A DNA stretch of 64,000 bases, from assembly GCF_030813715.1 (NCBI RefSeq), contig NZ_JAUSUZ010000001.1, forward strand, positions 5,580,001 to 5,644,000, given 5' to 3'. The stretch is from Catenuloplanes indicus. Lineage in GTDB: Bacteria > Actinomycetota > Actinomycetes > Mycobacteriales > Micromonosporaceae. Under the pieces are notes generated by a model, which made no database searches, had not been told where the DNA came from, and saw only the letters and a program-made list of their open reading frames with translations. Positions within the stretch are counted from its first letter, which is position 1; every line of letters starts with the position of its first letter. Positions 1 to 9,263 of the stretch are shown one piece after another. A program made the translations under genes and the position numbers.

Positions 1-1281
1 CCCTTCGGCGAGCGCCGCGGTCTCGTCGCTGGAGCCGTCGTCGACCACCACCACCTCGATGTGCGGGTAGTCGCCACCGGCCAGTGACCGGACGGCCGCC
101 TCGATGCCCTCCTTCTCGTTGTAGGCCGGGACGATCACCGAGACCGGCGCCGTCACCTCCGGCCCCCAGCGGAAGCCCTTCGCCCGCCGCTTCCGGGCGT
201 GCCGCCCGGCCAGGAGCAGCATCAGCAGGGTACGGATCAGCGTCAGCGCACCGGCGATCACGAACAACACGCCGAGTGCGCCGACCGTGGTGTCCGCGAT
301 CCGGATCGCCCACACCAGCGCGGCGCCGCGCCAGATCTCGCCGTCCGAGGCCGCCTGCTCGGTCCGCGCGGTCGCGTTGCCGGCCGGTGCCGCGGACTCC
401 ATCGCCTGGGTCAGGCCCTGCGAGACGGTCACGAACCGGTAGCCGCGCTCCTTCATCATCGGGACGAAGCGGTCCAGCGCGGCGACGGTCTGCGCGCGGT
501 CACCACCGGCGTCGTGGAACAGGATGATCGCGCCCTGCGTCCCCTCCGGCGTGGAGTTCGTGATGATCTGGTCGACGCCCGGCCGCGCCCAGTCCTTGCT
601 GTCCGTGTCGTTGAGCACCGGCAGGTAGCCGAGGTCGCCCGCCTCCCGGTAGAGCGGCCAGTTCTCGTCGTCGATCGCGTACGCGTGGGACGAGTACGGG
701 AAGCGGATCAGCGACGTCTTCACGCCGGTCGCGCTGGCGATCGCCATCTGCGTCTGCGAGTACTCGACGCGCCGCTGCCAGCCCGCCATCTGCGTCAGGT
801 CCGGGTGGGTGAACGTGTGCACGCCCAGCTCGTGCCCCTCCCGCGCGACCTGGCGAACCAGGTCCGGGTGCCGCGCCGCGCCGCTGCCGACCACGAAGAA
901 CGTGGCGTCCACGTCGTGCTCGGCAAGCGTGCGCAGCACCTTCGGCGTCCACCACGGGTCCGGGCCGTCGTCGAACGTCAGCGCGATGGTCTTCTCCGGC
1001 AGCCGGTACGACTGGGTGCCACCCCGCGCGGTGTTGATGATCGGTCCGCCCTCGACGATCTCCGCCGGGACGGCGCCCTGTTCGCCGGAGCTCTCGTGCA
1101 GCCCGTCCGGGGAGAGCGCCGCGCCGGCGTACGCGCGGACCATGAGCACGCTGACCAGCAGCACCAGCAGCGTGGTGGCGACCAGCAGGCGCGGGCGCGG
1201 GACGATACGGCGAGCGGTCGTGGCGCGGGCGTGCCGCCGGGGCGGTGGGGCGGCGTCCGAGCGGGGCGGCGTCACTATCAC
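1..1281 (-). CDS. Bifunctional polysaccharide deacetylase / family 2 glycosyltransferase, 3' end cut by window edge
   Basis: 427 codons are visible from a GTG at 1281 and the frame runs off the left edge. After a basic N-terminus and a membrane segment at about residues 31-50 comes a NodB-type deacetylase domain with the metal-binding Asp pair in TFDDGPD (102-108) and the His pair in HTFTHP (155-160). A second hydrophobic segment at about 330-355 leads into a GT2 domain that starts SVIVPAYNEKEG and reaches VVVDDGSSDET. By family knowledge such fusions polymerise and N-deacetylate an amino-sugar polysaccharide at the membrane. The GTG overlaps the stop of the upstream gene (GTGA), so the two are probably translated together. 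The substrate is unknown. Confidence 0.88.
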   Translation of the reverse strand, partial: MIVTPPRSDAAPPPRRHARATTARRIVPRPRLLVATTLLVLLVSVLMVRAYAGAALSPDGLHESSGEQGAVPAEIVEGGPIINTARGGTQSYRLPEKTIALTFDDGPDPWWTPKVLRTLAEHDVDATFFVVGSGAARHPDLVRQVAREGHELGVHTFTHPDLTQMAGWQRRVEYSQTQMAIASATGVKTSLIRFPYSSHAYAIDDENWPLYREAGDLGYLPVLNDTDSKDWARPGVDQIITNSTPEGTQGAIILFHDAGGDRAQTVAALDRFVPMMKERGYRFVTVSQGLTQAMESAAPAGNATARTEQAASDGEIWRGAALVWAIRIADTTVGALGVLFVIAGALTLIRTLLMLLLAGRHARKRRAKGFRWGPEVTAPVSVIVPAYNEKEGIEAAVRSLAGGDYPHIEVVVVDDGSSDETAALAEG

Positions 1282-2654
1282 GTGTCGATCTCCGGGCTCT
1301 CGTCGTCGGTCTCGTCGGCCTGGCTGCCGTCGCTGTCGCCGTCGTTGTCGTCCTCGCTCTCCGCGACGACGGCCTGGAGCGGCACGGCCGGCCGGGCCTC
1401 GTCGACGGGTGCGACCGGGACGGCCGGGAAGCTCTCCGGCGCGGGCGCGGGTGCGCTCGGCGGCTGCGGGGCGACATAGGGCGGCTCGGGCTGCGGGTCC
1501 GGCGCGGGGAGTGCGCTGCCGCCGCCTGTTCCGCCGGTCGCCGGTGGCTCCTCGACGGGCGATACGACGCCGGCACCGGGGCCGCCGCTGCCGTTTCCGC
1601 CGGTGCCGGTGCCGGTCCCGCCCGTTCCGTCGGCGCCGCCGTTGTTCCCGCCGGTCGCGGTGCCGCCGCCGGTCCCCCCGCTGCCGGTGTTTGCGCTACC
1701 CGACCCGGTACCGGTGCCGTTTCCGGCGTTACCGCCGTTGCCGGTGGCCGTGCCGCCACCGGCCGTACCGCCGCCGGTGTTGCCGTTTGTGGAGTTGCCG
1801 CCGGCCGTACCGCCGGTGTTGCCGTTGCTGGTGCCGCCGGCCTCCTCGCGCGGGCCCCCACCGCCGGCGCCGACGCCTACGCCACCGCCGACGCCACCGC
1901 CCTCGTTCGGTGCGGACGGGGTGGGCGTGACCGGCGAGCCGCTCGGTGTCGGCGTGCCGGTCGCCTCCGGCACCCGGCTCGGCGTCGGCGTCACCTTCGC
2001 CGACTCCAGCGGCCGTGGTGACGTGGTCCGGGCCGGCGTCGGTGCCACGCCCAGCCCGGCGCCGCCGGACCGGGCCGGGGCCGGCGGCTGCTGTTGCGGC
2101 AGTGCGTCCGGGGCCGGGAACGGGTACGCCGGGTACGGGTTCACCGGCTCGCGCTGCGGTTCGGCGGACCGGATCGGCTCCGGCGCGGACGGTGACGGCT
2201 CCGGCTTGACGATGCCGGGGACCACGTTCTCCAGTACCTCGGGGAACGGCAGCAGCGCGCGCGGGCTGACCGGGCCGCCGGCCAGGCTGACGCCGACCAT
2301 GCCGGTGTAGACCAGCGAGAGCGCGCCGACCACGACCGCGAGGCTGCGCAGCCGCCGCCGGCGACGGCCGGTCGTGTCCACGAAGACCGGACCGGCCGAC
2401 GGCGCGTTGACCGGCAGCACCGTGGTGGCGAGCGTGTCGTCGTCGATGGAATCCGCCGGCAGATCCAGAGAATAGGCCTTCGTGTATCCGAGTTCGATGT
2501 GCGCGGTTTCCGCGTGGGCCATTCCGGCCAGCGGAAGATCACTCTCCTCGTGGTGGAGCGTGTGGTCGGGCCCCAGGTCCGCGGAGGCGGTGCGGGTGTC
2601 GTCGAGGCCGCTCGGCGTGCTCGACCGGTCAGTGGGGGGATCGTGCTGAGTCAC
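1278..2654 (-). CDS. Single-pass membrane protein with long Gly/Pro/Thr-rich tail, unknown function
   Basis: 458 residues. The acidic N-terminal 95 residues are followed by a basic stretch (GRRRRRLRS) and one hydrophobic segment near 105-125 (AVVVGALSLVYTGMVGVSLA). This predicts a cytoplasmic N-terminus and an exported remainder. The remainder is low complexity: Pro-rich to about 230, then runs of Gly-Asn-Thr, then an acidic end. I recognise no catalytic domain. It overlaps the start of the deacetylase/glycosyltransferase gene by 3 bases, so a shared cell-envelope role is a reasonable inference. The long plus-strand ORF opposite the tail arises from the Gly/Pro codon bias and is not a gene. 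Confidence 0.75.
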   Translation of the reverse strand: MTQHDPPTDRSSTPSGLDDTRTASADLGPDHTLHHEESDLPLAGMAHAETAHIELGYTKAYSLDLPADSIDDDTLATTVLPVNAPSAGPVFVDTTGRRRRRLRSLAVVVGALSLVYTGMVGVSLAGGPVSPRALLPFPEVLENVVPGIVKPEPSPSAPEPIRSAEPQREPVNPYPAYPFPAPDALPQQQPPAPARSGGAGLGVAPTPARTTSPRPLESAKVTPTPSRVPEATGTPTPSGSPVTPTPSAPNEGGGVGGGVGVGAGGGGPREEAGGTSNGNTGGTAGGNSTNGNTGGGTAGGGTATGNGGNAGNGTGTGSGSANTGSGGTGGGTATGGNNGGADGTGGTGTGTGGNGSGGPGAGVVSPVEEPPATGGTGGGSALPAPDPQPEPPYVAPQPPSAPAPAPESFPAVPVAPVDEARPAVPLQAVVAESEDDNDGDSDGSQADETDDESPEIDT

Positions 2655-3025
2655 TCCCCGAGATTAGGAAAAGCACAGATGAGAAAGCCTCTCCACTCAC
2701 TCGCCCGGATGATGGCCGATCGCTTGAAGGAACGGTACGAAAAACCGATGATGGCATTAGTGACGCCCTCGATGAATTTGCCTGTGGCGATTTCTTAAGC
2801 GATTGACGTGGCATGTTGCGGCGGCTCGGAAAAGGTTACGGCGGGCCGTGCGACCCTTCGCTGTCCGCAACGCGACTGAGGGAAAAGTCAGCAGACATCC
2901 GGTTTGCCGGGCGGGCGGAAGATCCACAGTGTCCCGGACCGGGAGTTGCTGTCCGAAATGTCCGCAAAAATACATTAGTGGCAAATGACGGATTTGGAGC
3001 GCGCGATCTGTTCACCCTCCACCCG

Positions 3026-3054
3026 TTGTGCCGGTGATCCCGGATGGTTAACAT
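3026..3054 (+). promoter_or_regulatory. Candidate sigma-70-type promoter for a short RNA
   Basis: A -35-like TTGTGC (3026-3031) and a -10-like TAACAT (3049-3054) are separated by 17 bases. Transcription would start about 3060, immediately before the hairpin at 3062-3109. No protein-coding gene follows on this strand for 2 kb. Confidence 0.4.
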
Positions 3055-3059
3055 CTGTG

Positions 3060-3118
3060 GTGCGCGCTCCTATCGCCCGCTTCCCCCGTGGCAGGCGATC
3101 GGAGCGCGCCCTTTTTTG
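3060..3118 (+). ncRNA. Candidate ~60-nt small RNA consisting of one C-loop hairpin and a U tract
   Basis: A 9-bp stem (3062-3070 with 3101-3109), one T/C mismatch and a further 6 bp (3072-3077 with 3094-3099) enclose a loop containing TTCCCCCGTG. CCTTTTTTGT follows. As DNA it is an excellent intrinsic terminator, but there is no upstream plus-strand gene for it to terminate. A promoter-like pair lies just upstream. The C-run loop recalls the actinobacterial 6C small RNA, which however has two such loops; only one is seen here. It could also simply be an orphan terminator. Confidence 0.45.
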
Positions 3119-3377
3119 TGTCCCGGAACGGTCGCCTCCCTGAAAATCCTTACGGTTCGCATTGTCGGCCGATCGGGGGTCGTTCGCCGCGGCGATCAAC
3201 CGTTGTGCGGCGTTCTGTCGTTTCCTATTCACCACGGTTGACACCCCGGTGCCCGGAAAGCACGCTGATCAGCGTCGGCGGCCGGTAACGGGGGGCGCTC
3301 TGCGTCTCACGGCGGGGCCCCGGTCCGCGCCATCGGCCGGGACGGGAGCGCAGGGCGTGCGGCACAGCCGGCACAAA

Positions 3378-3414
3378 GATCTGGGGCCCGTCCGGATCGG
3401 ACGGGCCCCAGATC
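3378..3414 (-). terminator. Terminator hairpin of pmt
   Basis: A perfect 17-bp inverted repeat (3378-3394 with 3398-3414) with a 3-nt loop lies 57 bases after the pmt stop. Read leftward it is followed by TTTGTG. Confidence 0.75.
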
Positions 3415-3470
3415 GAACGCGGTCGCGCTGAAGACCGGCGGTCGCGGCGGATCAGCGGTCGCGCCGCGGG

Positions 3471-5090
3471 TCAGATCCAGCGGCTGCCCAGCCACATACG
3501 GGCCGACCAGTCGGAGTACGGGATCGACTCACCCACGAAGACCGGGTAGAAGTACCAGAAGCAGACCGCCACCAGGATCACGTAGACGCCGAGCACCACG
3601 GCGCCGATCTTGCGGCGCTCCAGCACCGCCTCCGGGTCCAGGCGCTGGGCGGTGAACGTGGGCGTCATGATCGCGCCGAGCACGTAGACCACGGCCAGTA
3701 CGAAGAACGGCACCGCCGGCAGGATGTAGAACGAGAACATCGTCCGGCCCTCGGCCACCGCGTAGTAGAACCACGGCAGGAAGCTGCCCAGCACGCCCAG
3801 CAGGATGAACAGCGCCCGCCAGTCCCGCCGCGCGATGCCGAACCAGATCAGCGCGAGCACGGCCGGGACGAACGACCACCACAGCACCGGCGTGCCGAGC
3901 AGCAGCACCTCGGCCGCGCACTGCGACGCGTCGCACGGCAGGTCGCTGCTCCAGAAGAACGCGACCGGCCGGCCCAGCAGCAGCCACTGCCACGGCCACG
4001 ACTGGTACGGGTGCTTCGTCACCAGCTGGTTGTGGAAGCCGTACGCCTCGTCGTGGTAGTGCCACAGGTTGACCAGCGCGCCGATCACCGGCGGTTCGGC
4101 GCGGCCGCTGTCCGCCAGCCAGTGCCGGAAGTAGCCGTCGTCGGTGACCAGCCAGCCGGTCCAGGTGGTCAGGTAGACCGCGAAGATGATCACGGCGGCG
4201 ATCAGGCTCCAGCCCAGCGCGTACGGGATCGACTTCAGATAACCCCAGCGGATCCCGGCGGTACGCTGTGCGCCGCCCTCCCAGAGCCACACCAGCAGGA
4301 AGAACACCGGCAGGACGGAGAGCGCGCTCCACTTCACGCCGAGCGCGCAGCCGAGCATCAGCGCCGCGACCAGCCGCCACCACGGCACGCCGCCCGGGAA
4401 CGCGAACACCACCCGGCCGGCCGGCTGCACCGTGCCCCGCTCGATCGCGCGCAGCCAGTACCGCCGGCGGTGGTCCCGGTCCAGCACCAGCGCGGCGAAC
4501 GCGGCCAGGATGAAGAACTGCAGGAAGATGTCGAGCAGCGCGGTCCGCGACATCACCACGTGGAACCCGTCCAGCGCGAGCAGCAGACCGGCGGTGCAGC
4601 CCAGGATCACGGAGCCGAACAGGCGGATCGCCAGCCGGGTCAGGATCAGCACGGACAGGATGCCGGCCACCGCGGCGGAGATCCGCCAGCCGAACTCGTT
4701 GTTACCGAAGACCGCCTGGCCGAGCGCGATCAGCCACTTGCCGAGCGGCGGATGCACCACGTACGCCGGGCCGTTGGTCTCCTCGTTCCACTCGATGCCG
4801 CGGGACAGCATGTCGTAGGCGTCGGTCGCGTAGTAGACCTCGTCGAAGATCAGGCCCTTCGGCGTCGCGAGCCCGACCAGCCGGACCAGCGCGGCGATCG
4901 CCACCACGAAGCCGGTGGCCGCCCACGAGTAGCCGTCGAACCGCCGATCCCACGGGACCAGGCGCCGCCGCACGATCGCGGGGACGCCGCCGTCACCCGT
5001 TTGGGCAGGTGAGGTGGCCTTCGCGGGAGCGTCGGGGTCGATCGCCGGGTCCGCGAGGCCTTCTGTCTGCGCTGTTGCCGCCGAGGTCAC
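3471..5090 (-). CDS. pmt: Dolichyl/polyprenyl-phosphate-mannose--protein mannosyltransferase
   Basis: 539 residues from a GTG at 5090. The frame is open further upstream, but that sequence is Arg/Pro-rich and lies under the start of the divergent rsmI. It is a polytopic membrane protein with about 10-11 hydrophobic segments. An acidic FDEVYY motif sits in the first extracytoplasmic loop, as expected for the GT39 catalytic Asp-Glu pair, and HPPLGKWLIALG follows. Family role: O-mannosylation of secreted proteins as they are exported, using lipid-linked mannose. The gene is divergent from rsmI, the arrangement also seen in Mycobacterium (Rv1002c/Rv1003), which supports the call. A strong hairpin follows the stop. 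Confidence 0.94.
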   Translation of the reverse strand: MTSAATAQTEGLADPAIDPDAPAKATSPAQTGDGGVPAIVRRRLVPWDRRFDGYSWAATGFVVAIAALVRLVGLATPKGLIFDEVYYATDAYDMLSRGIEWNEETNGPAYVVHPPLGKWLIALGQAVFGNNEFGWRISAAVAGILSVLILTRLAIRLFGSVILGCTAGLLLALDGFHVVMSRTALLDIFLQFFILAAFAALVLDRDHRRRYWLRAIERGTVQPAGRVVFAFPGGVPWWRLVAALMLGCALGVKWSALSVLPVFFLLVWLWEGGAQRTAGIRWGYLKSIPYALGWSLIAAVIIFAVYLTTWTGWLVTDDGYFRHWLADSGRAEPPVIGALVNLWHYHDEAYGFHNQLVTKHPYQSWPWQWLLLGRPVAFFWSSDLPCDASQCAAEVLLLGTPVLWWSFVPAVLALIWFGIARRDWRALFILLGVLGSFLPWFYYAVAEGRTMFSFYILPAVPFFVLAVVYVLGAIMTPTFTAQRLDPEAVLERRKIGAVVLGVYVILVAVCFWYFYPVFVGESIPYSDWSARMWLGSRWI

Positions 5091-5176
5091 CGGTCGATCG
5101 TAGGCTGCATGGGCGGTGGAGGGGGCAACCCGCCCCCACTTCCGATCGATGGTCGACGGGATTTCGAGGTGAGCTT

Positions 5177-6019
5177 GTGGCTGACGGCGGACGGCTGATC
5201 CTGCTGGGTGCGCCGCTGGGCAACGTCGGGGACGCGTCCGCGCGGCTCCGCGAGGTGCTGGCGTCGGCCGACGTGGTGGCGGCGGAGGACACCCGGCGGC
5301 TGGCCCGGCTCGCCCGGGACCTGGACGTGACCGTGGCCGGCCGGGTGGTGTCCTACTTCGAGGGGAACGAGGAGCGGCGTACCCCGGAGCTGGTCGAGGC
5401 GCTGCGCGACGGCGCCGTGGTGGCGATCGTGACGGACGGCGGCATGCCCAGCGTGTCCGACCCCGGCTACCGGCTGGTCCGGGCCGCGCTGGACGCGGAG
5501 ATCCCGGTGACGGCCGCGCCCGGGCCGAGCGCGGTGACCACCGCGCTGGCGCTCTCCGGTCTGCCGAGCGACCGGTTCTGCTTCGAGGGCTTCCTGCCGC
5601 GCTCGGGGTCGGCACGCCGGTCCCGGCTGCGCGAACTCGCGGCCGAGCCGCGCACGCTGGTGTTCTTCGAGGCGCCGCACCGGATCTCCGGCACGCTCGC
5701 GGACCTGGCGGCGGTCTTCGGCGCGGACCGGGCGGCCGCGGTCTGCCGCGAGCTGACCAAGACCTATGAGGAGGTACGCCGCGGCGCGCTCGGCACGCTG
5801 GCCGGCTGGGCCGCGGAGTCCGGGCCGCGCGGCGAGATCACGGTGGTGGTGGCCGGTGCGGTGCCGACCGCCGGGGACCGCCCGTCCGACGAGCGGCTCC
5901 GGGCCGAGGTGGCGGAGGAGGAAGCGACCGGCGTGTCCCGCCGGGACGCGGTGACCGCCGTGGCCGCGCTGCACGGCCTGCGCCGCCGCGAGGTCTACAA
6001 CCTGGTCACCGGCGGCTGA
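5177..6019 (+). CDS. rsmI: 16S rRNA (cytidine(1402)-2'-O)-methyltransferase
   Basis: 280 residues, the usual size. The GTG at 5177 is preceded by GAGGTGAG. It begins GGRLILLGAPLGNVGD, the SAM-binding start of this tetrapyrrole-methylase-like family, and contains AEDTRRLARL, IVTDGGMPSVSDPGYRLV and PGPSAVTTALALSGL. It methylates the ribose of C1402 in 16S rRNA in the cytoplasm. It is divergent from pmt and convergent, 16 bases apart, with the membrane protein that follows. Confidence 0.95.
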   Translation: MADGGRLILLGAPLGNVGDASARLREVLASADVVAAEDTRRLARLARDLDVTVAGRVVSYFEGNEERRTPELVEALRDGAVVAIVTDGGMPSVSDPGYRLVRAALDAEIPVTAAPGPSAVTTALALSGLPSDRFCFEGFLPRSGSARRSRLRELAAEPRTLVFFEAPHRISGTLADLAAVFGADRAAAVCRELTKTYEEVRRGALGTLAGWAAESGPRGEITVVVAGAVPTAGDRPSDERLRAEVAEEEATGVSRRDAVTAVAALHGLRRREVYNLVTGG

Positions 6020-6035
6020 GCGGAGCGGCCGGGCC

Positions 6036-7349
6036 TCACCAGGCGGCGATCAGGAAGCCGAGGAGCAGCGCCAGCGGCGCGCCGAGGCTGATCATGACCG
6101 CGCGGGTACGGGACCGGCGCGTCTCCAGCCGGGTCGCGCCGGTCGCCCGGACGATGCCGAGCCCGCAGAGGAGGACCAGCGCCAGGCCGAGCGACCAGCG
6201 CAGGTGCAGGCCGAGACCGTGGAAGCTGGCGTGGGCCCGGCCGGCCCCCTCGTCCACCATCCGCGCGGGCAGCCGGGTGCCCGCGGCGCGGCTGCCGCCG
6301 GGCACGCCGAGCAGGGCGACGTCCTCCGCGGTGAAGTGCGCGCTGACGAACGTGCCCGTGCAGCGCTGCGCCAGCGTCGGCCCGGAGCAGTGGCTGACGG
6401 TCGCGGTGCCGGGCGTGCCGTGGCCGACGGCCAGCCAGAGCGGTTCGGCGCTGACCCAGGCGAAGAACGCGGTGAGCAGCGCCAGCAGCACCAGCAGCGG
6501 CAGGCCGGTGGCCGGGTTGCGCGGCAGCCGGGCCCCGGTGCGCCGCGGTGCGGCCTCCACGGTGGACGGCCGGCCCATGCGCATCCCGGGCGACGGCCAT
6601 GCGGCGTCGGCGCCGGACCGGCCGGCGGACGGGGACAGCCAGGTGGCGCGCTCGCGCGGCGCGGCGACCGCGGCGCGCTCCGGCGCGGGTGGGACCACCG
6701 GCCCGGACGGCGCGGTGCCGACGGCCGCGGTTCGGGCTTCGGCGTGCTCGGGACCCGCGGGTTCGGCGTGCACCGGTTCCGGGGGTGCGATGCGTACCGG
6801 CTCGCCGCGGTGTGCCGTGGGCGCGGGGAAGACCGGGCGGCCGGCGGACGGCTGCGCCGGTGCGGGCGGCGCGGCGTCCGCACCGCCCGACCCGGCCACG
6901 ACCTCGAAACCGGCCTGGCTCTCGCTACCGAGCGCCGCGTCCGCGCTGGACAGCGGACCGGTACCGGCGGCTTCCGGCTCGCCGGACCCGGCGGTTCCGG
7001 CGGTTCCGGCGGGCTCGCCGGTTCCGGCGGGCTCGGCGGGCTCGCCGGTGGCGGTGGGCTCCGCGGTGGCGGCTGATGCGCCGGCCTCGATGGATGCGGC
7101 GGGCTCGGCCGGGCCGGCCGGCGGGGGAGTGGTCTCGTCGTCCGGGCGGCCGTGCCGGGGGCGCCGGACCATGGTCAGGTCCTCGGTCGGGCGCGTGCTC
7201 GTGTTGCCGGTGGCCGGGCGGTGCAGCGGGAGCGGGACGGTGTGCCGGACCTCCGCGGCCGGTGCCTTCGGCGTGACGGGGGTGGCCGCATCGCGTACCG
7301 GCGAAGGGTTCGGGGGTTGATCGTGGTTCTGGCTACCCGTCACCATCAC
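6036..7349 (-). CDS. Membrane protein with long disordered N-terminus, unknown function
   Basis: 437 residues if translation starts at the ATG at 7349; the codons just inside (ATG, GTG) and the Met of [10 protein letters not shown] near residue 60 are alternatives. The first ~265 residues are Ala/Pro/Gly/Glu-rich low complexity. Then come a hydrophobic segment ([19 protein letters not shown]), a roughly 85-residue extracytoplasmic portion with Cys residues, and two further hydrophobic segments at the C-terminus ([13 protein letters not shown] and [16 protein letters not shown]). No known domain is recognised. It is divergent from metG; position alone does not suggest a function. Confidence 0.75.
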   Translation of the reverse strand: MMVTGSQNHDQPPNPSPVRDAATPVTPKAPAAEVRHTVPLPLHRPATGNTSTRPTEDLTMVRRPRHGRPDDETTPPPAGPAEPAASIEAGASAATAEPTATGEPAEPAGTGEPAGTAGTAGSGEPEAAGTGPLSSADAALGSESQAGFEVVAGSGGADAAPPAPAQPSAGRPVFPAPTAHRGEPVRIAPPEPVHAEPAGPEHAEARTAAVGTAPSGPVVPPAPERAAVAAPRERATWLSPSAGRSGADAAWPSPGMRMGRPSTVEAAPRRTGARLPRNPATGLPLLVLLALLTAFFAWVSAEPLWLAVGHGTPGTATVSHCSGPTLAQRCTGTFVSAHFTAEDVALLGVPGGSRAAGTRLPARMVDEGAGRAHASFHGLGLHLRWSLGLALVLLCGLGIVRATGATRLETRRSRTRAVMISLGAPLALLLGFLIAAW

Positions 7350-7462
7350 ATTTGACTACGGATAGTGGCCAAATGAGTGCATATCGTGTGGTGTGTTGCG
7401 CGCCGGAGTGGCGGGTCAATAGGTTCGCGGCGTTCCCGGGTGGGTCACTACAGTTGACTGTC

Positions 7463-9259
7463 ATGAGTCACGTTCTCGCGGCGGTTGCCTGGCCATATGC
7501 CAACGGCCCGCGCCACATCGGTCACGTTTCCGGCTTCGGAGTGCCCTCCGACGTCTTCAGCCGGTACATGCGGATGGCCGGTCACGACGTGCTCATGGTG
7601 TCCGGCACGGACGAGCACGGCACGCCGATCCAGGTCCAGGCGGACAAGGAGGGTGTCACGCCGCGTGAGCTCGCCGACCGGTACAACCGGGTGATCGTGG
7701 AGGACCTGCACGGCCTCGGCCTCTCCTACGACCTGTTCACCCGGACCACCACGCGCAACCACTACGCGGTGGTGCAGGAGCTCTTCGAAGGGCTGTACGC
7801 GAACGGGTACATCGTCGCGAAGACCACGCTCGGTGCGATCTCCCCGTCCACCGGGCGCACGCTGCCGGACCGCTACATCGAGGGCACCTGCCCGATCTGC
7901 GGGTACGACAGCGCGCGCGGCGACCAGTGCGACAACTGCGGCAACCAGCTCGACCCGTCCGACCTGATCGACCCGAAGTCGAAGATCAACGGTGAGACGC
8001 CGAAGTTCGTCGAGACCGAGCACTTCTTCCTCGACCTGCCCGGCTTCGTGTCCGCGCTCAATTCCTGGCTGGACACCCGCGAGGGCTGGCGGCCGAACGT
8101 GTTGCGCTTCTCCAAGAACCTGGTCGACGACCTGCAGCCGCGCGCGATCACCCGCGACCTGGAGTGGGGCGTGCCGATCCCGCTCGCGGACTGGAAGGAC
8201 CGCACCGACAAGCGGATCTACGTCTGGTTCGACGCGGTGATCGGCTATCTCTCCGCGTCGGTGGAGTGGGCGCGACGCACCGGCGACCCGGAGGCGTGGC
8301 GCCGCTGGTGGTCCGCGGACGGCGAGGGCAAGGACGCGGCCGCGTACTACTTCATGGGCAAGGACAACATCGTCTTCCACTCGGTGATCTGGCCGGCGCT
8401 GCTGCTCGGCTACTCCGGCGAGGGTGACCGCGGCGGTGAGCCTGGCCCGCGCGGCCGGCTGAACCTGCCGACCGAGGTGGTCTCCAGCGAGTACCTCACC
8501 ATGGAGGGGAAGAAGTTCTCCTCGTCCCGGGCCGTGGTCATCTACGTGCGGGACTTCCTGGAGCGGTACGACGCGGACGCGCTGCGCTACTTCATCGCGG
8601 CGGCCGGGCCGGAGAGCAACGACACCGACTTCACCTGGGCCGAGTTCCTCCGCCGCAACAACGACGAGCTGGTCGCGGGCTGGGGCAACCTGGTCAACCG
8701 GTCGATCTCGATGGCGGCGAAGAACTTCGGCGAGATCCCGGCGCTGGCCGATCCGACGCCGGAGGACCAGGCGCTGCTGGCGACGGTCCGGGCGGGTTTC
8801 CAGTCGGTCGGCGAGCTGATCGGCAAGCACCGGCAGAAGGCGGCGATCGGCGAGGCGATGCGGATCGTGGCGGAGGTCAACAAGTACCTCTCCGACCAGG
8901 CGCCGTGGAAGCTGAAGGCGGCGGAGGAGAAGCCGCGGCAGGGCACGATCCTGCACGTGGCGCTGCAGGCGGTGAGCGACTGCAACCGGCTGCTCACGCC
9001 GTTCCTGCCGCATTCCGCGCAGAAGATCCACGAGCTGCTCGGCGGCACCGGTGTGCACGCGCCGCAGCCGCGGATCGAGGAGGTCGATGACCTGGACGGC
9101 GGTCCGTCGTACCCGATCCTGACCGGCGACTACACGGCCGGTGCGAAGTGGGAGCCGGCCGACGTGGTCGCGGGCACGCCGCTGGCCGCGCCGAAGCCGG
9201 TGTTCCGCAAGCTCGACCCGTCCGTCGTCGAGGAGGAGCTGGCCCGCCTCGGCGGCTGA
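7463..9259 (+). CDS. metG: Methionyl-tRNA synthetase
   Basis: 598 residues from the ATG at 7463. An in-frame start at 7352 would add 37 residues outside the family alignment, and the conserved protein begins [13 protein letters not shown]. The HIGH signature is literal in [12 protein letters not shown] single zinc knuckle, [18 protein letters not shown], and the KMSKS-equivalent KFSSS are present, followed by the helical anticodon-binding domain. It charges methionine onto tRNA-Met. There is no C-terminal tRNA-binding extension. It sits where metS lies in Mycobacterium tuberculosis, between rsmI and tatD. Confidence 0.97.
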   Translation: MSHVLAAVAWPYANGPRHIGHVSGFGVPSDVFSRYMRMAGHDVLMVSGTDEHGTPIQVQADKEGVTPRELADRYNRVIVEDLHGLGLSYDLFTRTTTRNHYAVVQELFEGLYANGYIVAKTTLGAISPSTGRTLPDRYIEGTCPICGYDSARGDQCDNCGNQLDPSDLIDPKSKINGETPKFVETEHFFLDLPGFVSALNSWLDTREGWRPNVLRFSKNLVDDLQPRAITRDLEWGVPIPLADWKDRTDKRIYVWFDAVIGYLSASVEWARRTGDPEAWRRWWSADGEGKDAAAYYFMGKDNIVFHSVIWPALLLGYSGEGDRGGEPGPRGRLNLPTEVVSSEYLTMEGKKFSSSRAVVIYVRDFLERYDADALRYFIAAAGPESNDTDFTWAEFLRRNNDELVAGWGNLVNRSISMAAKNFGEIPALADPTPEDQALLATVRAGFQSVGELIGKHRQKAAIGEAMRIVAEVNKYLSDQAPWKLKAAEEKPRQGTILHVALQAVSDCNRLLTPFLPHSAQKIHELLGGTGVHAPQPRIEEVDDLDGGPSYPILTGDYTAGAKWEPADVVAGTPLAAPKPVFRKLDPSVVEEELARLGG

Positions 9260-9263
9260 GGCA

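Larger units (their letters stand above)
2655..3470. other. 816-bp intergenic region, comparatively AT-rich
   Basis: No open frame here looks like a protein gene. It should hold the leftward promoter of the gene ending at 1278, a short rightward transcription unit at about 3026-3117, and the hairpin terminator of pmt at 3378-3414. From 2740 to 3000 the base composition is clearly lower in GC than the flanking genes, and I see no other structure there. Confidence 0.7.

Noticed and set aside
1603-2310. Long plus-strand ORF rich in Pro/Val opposite the 1278-2654 gene
   Set aside because: It is the reverse reading of Gly-Asn-Thr and Pro repeats; no ribosome-binding site or folded domain.
5091-5615. 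Upstream extension of pmt on the minus strand
   Set aside because: The added residues are Arg/Pro-rich and overlap the conserved start of the divergent rsmI gene.
7352-7462. Earlier start of metG
   Set aside because: Adds residues that precede the conserved [15 protein letters not shown] start and lie in an AT-richer promoter-like region.
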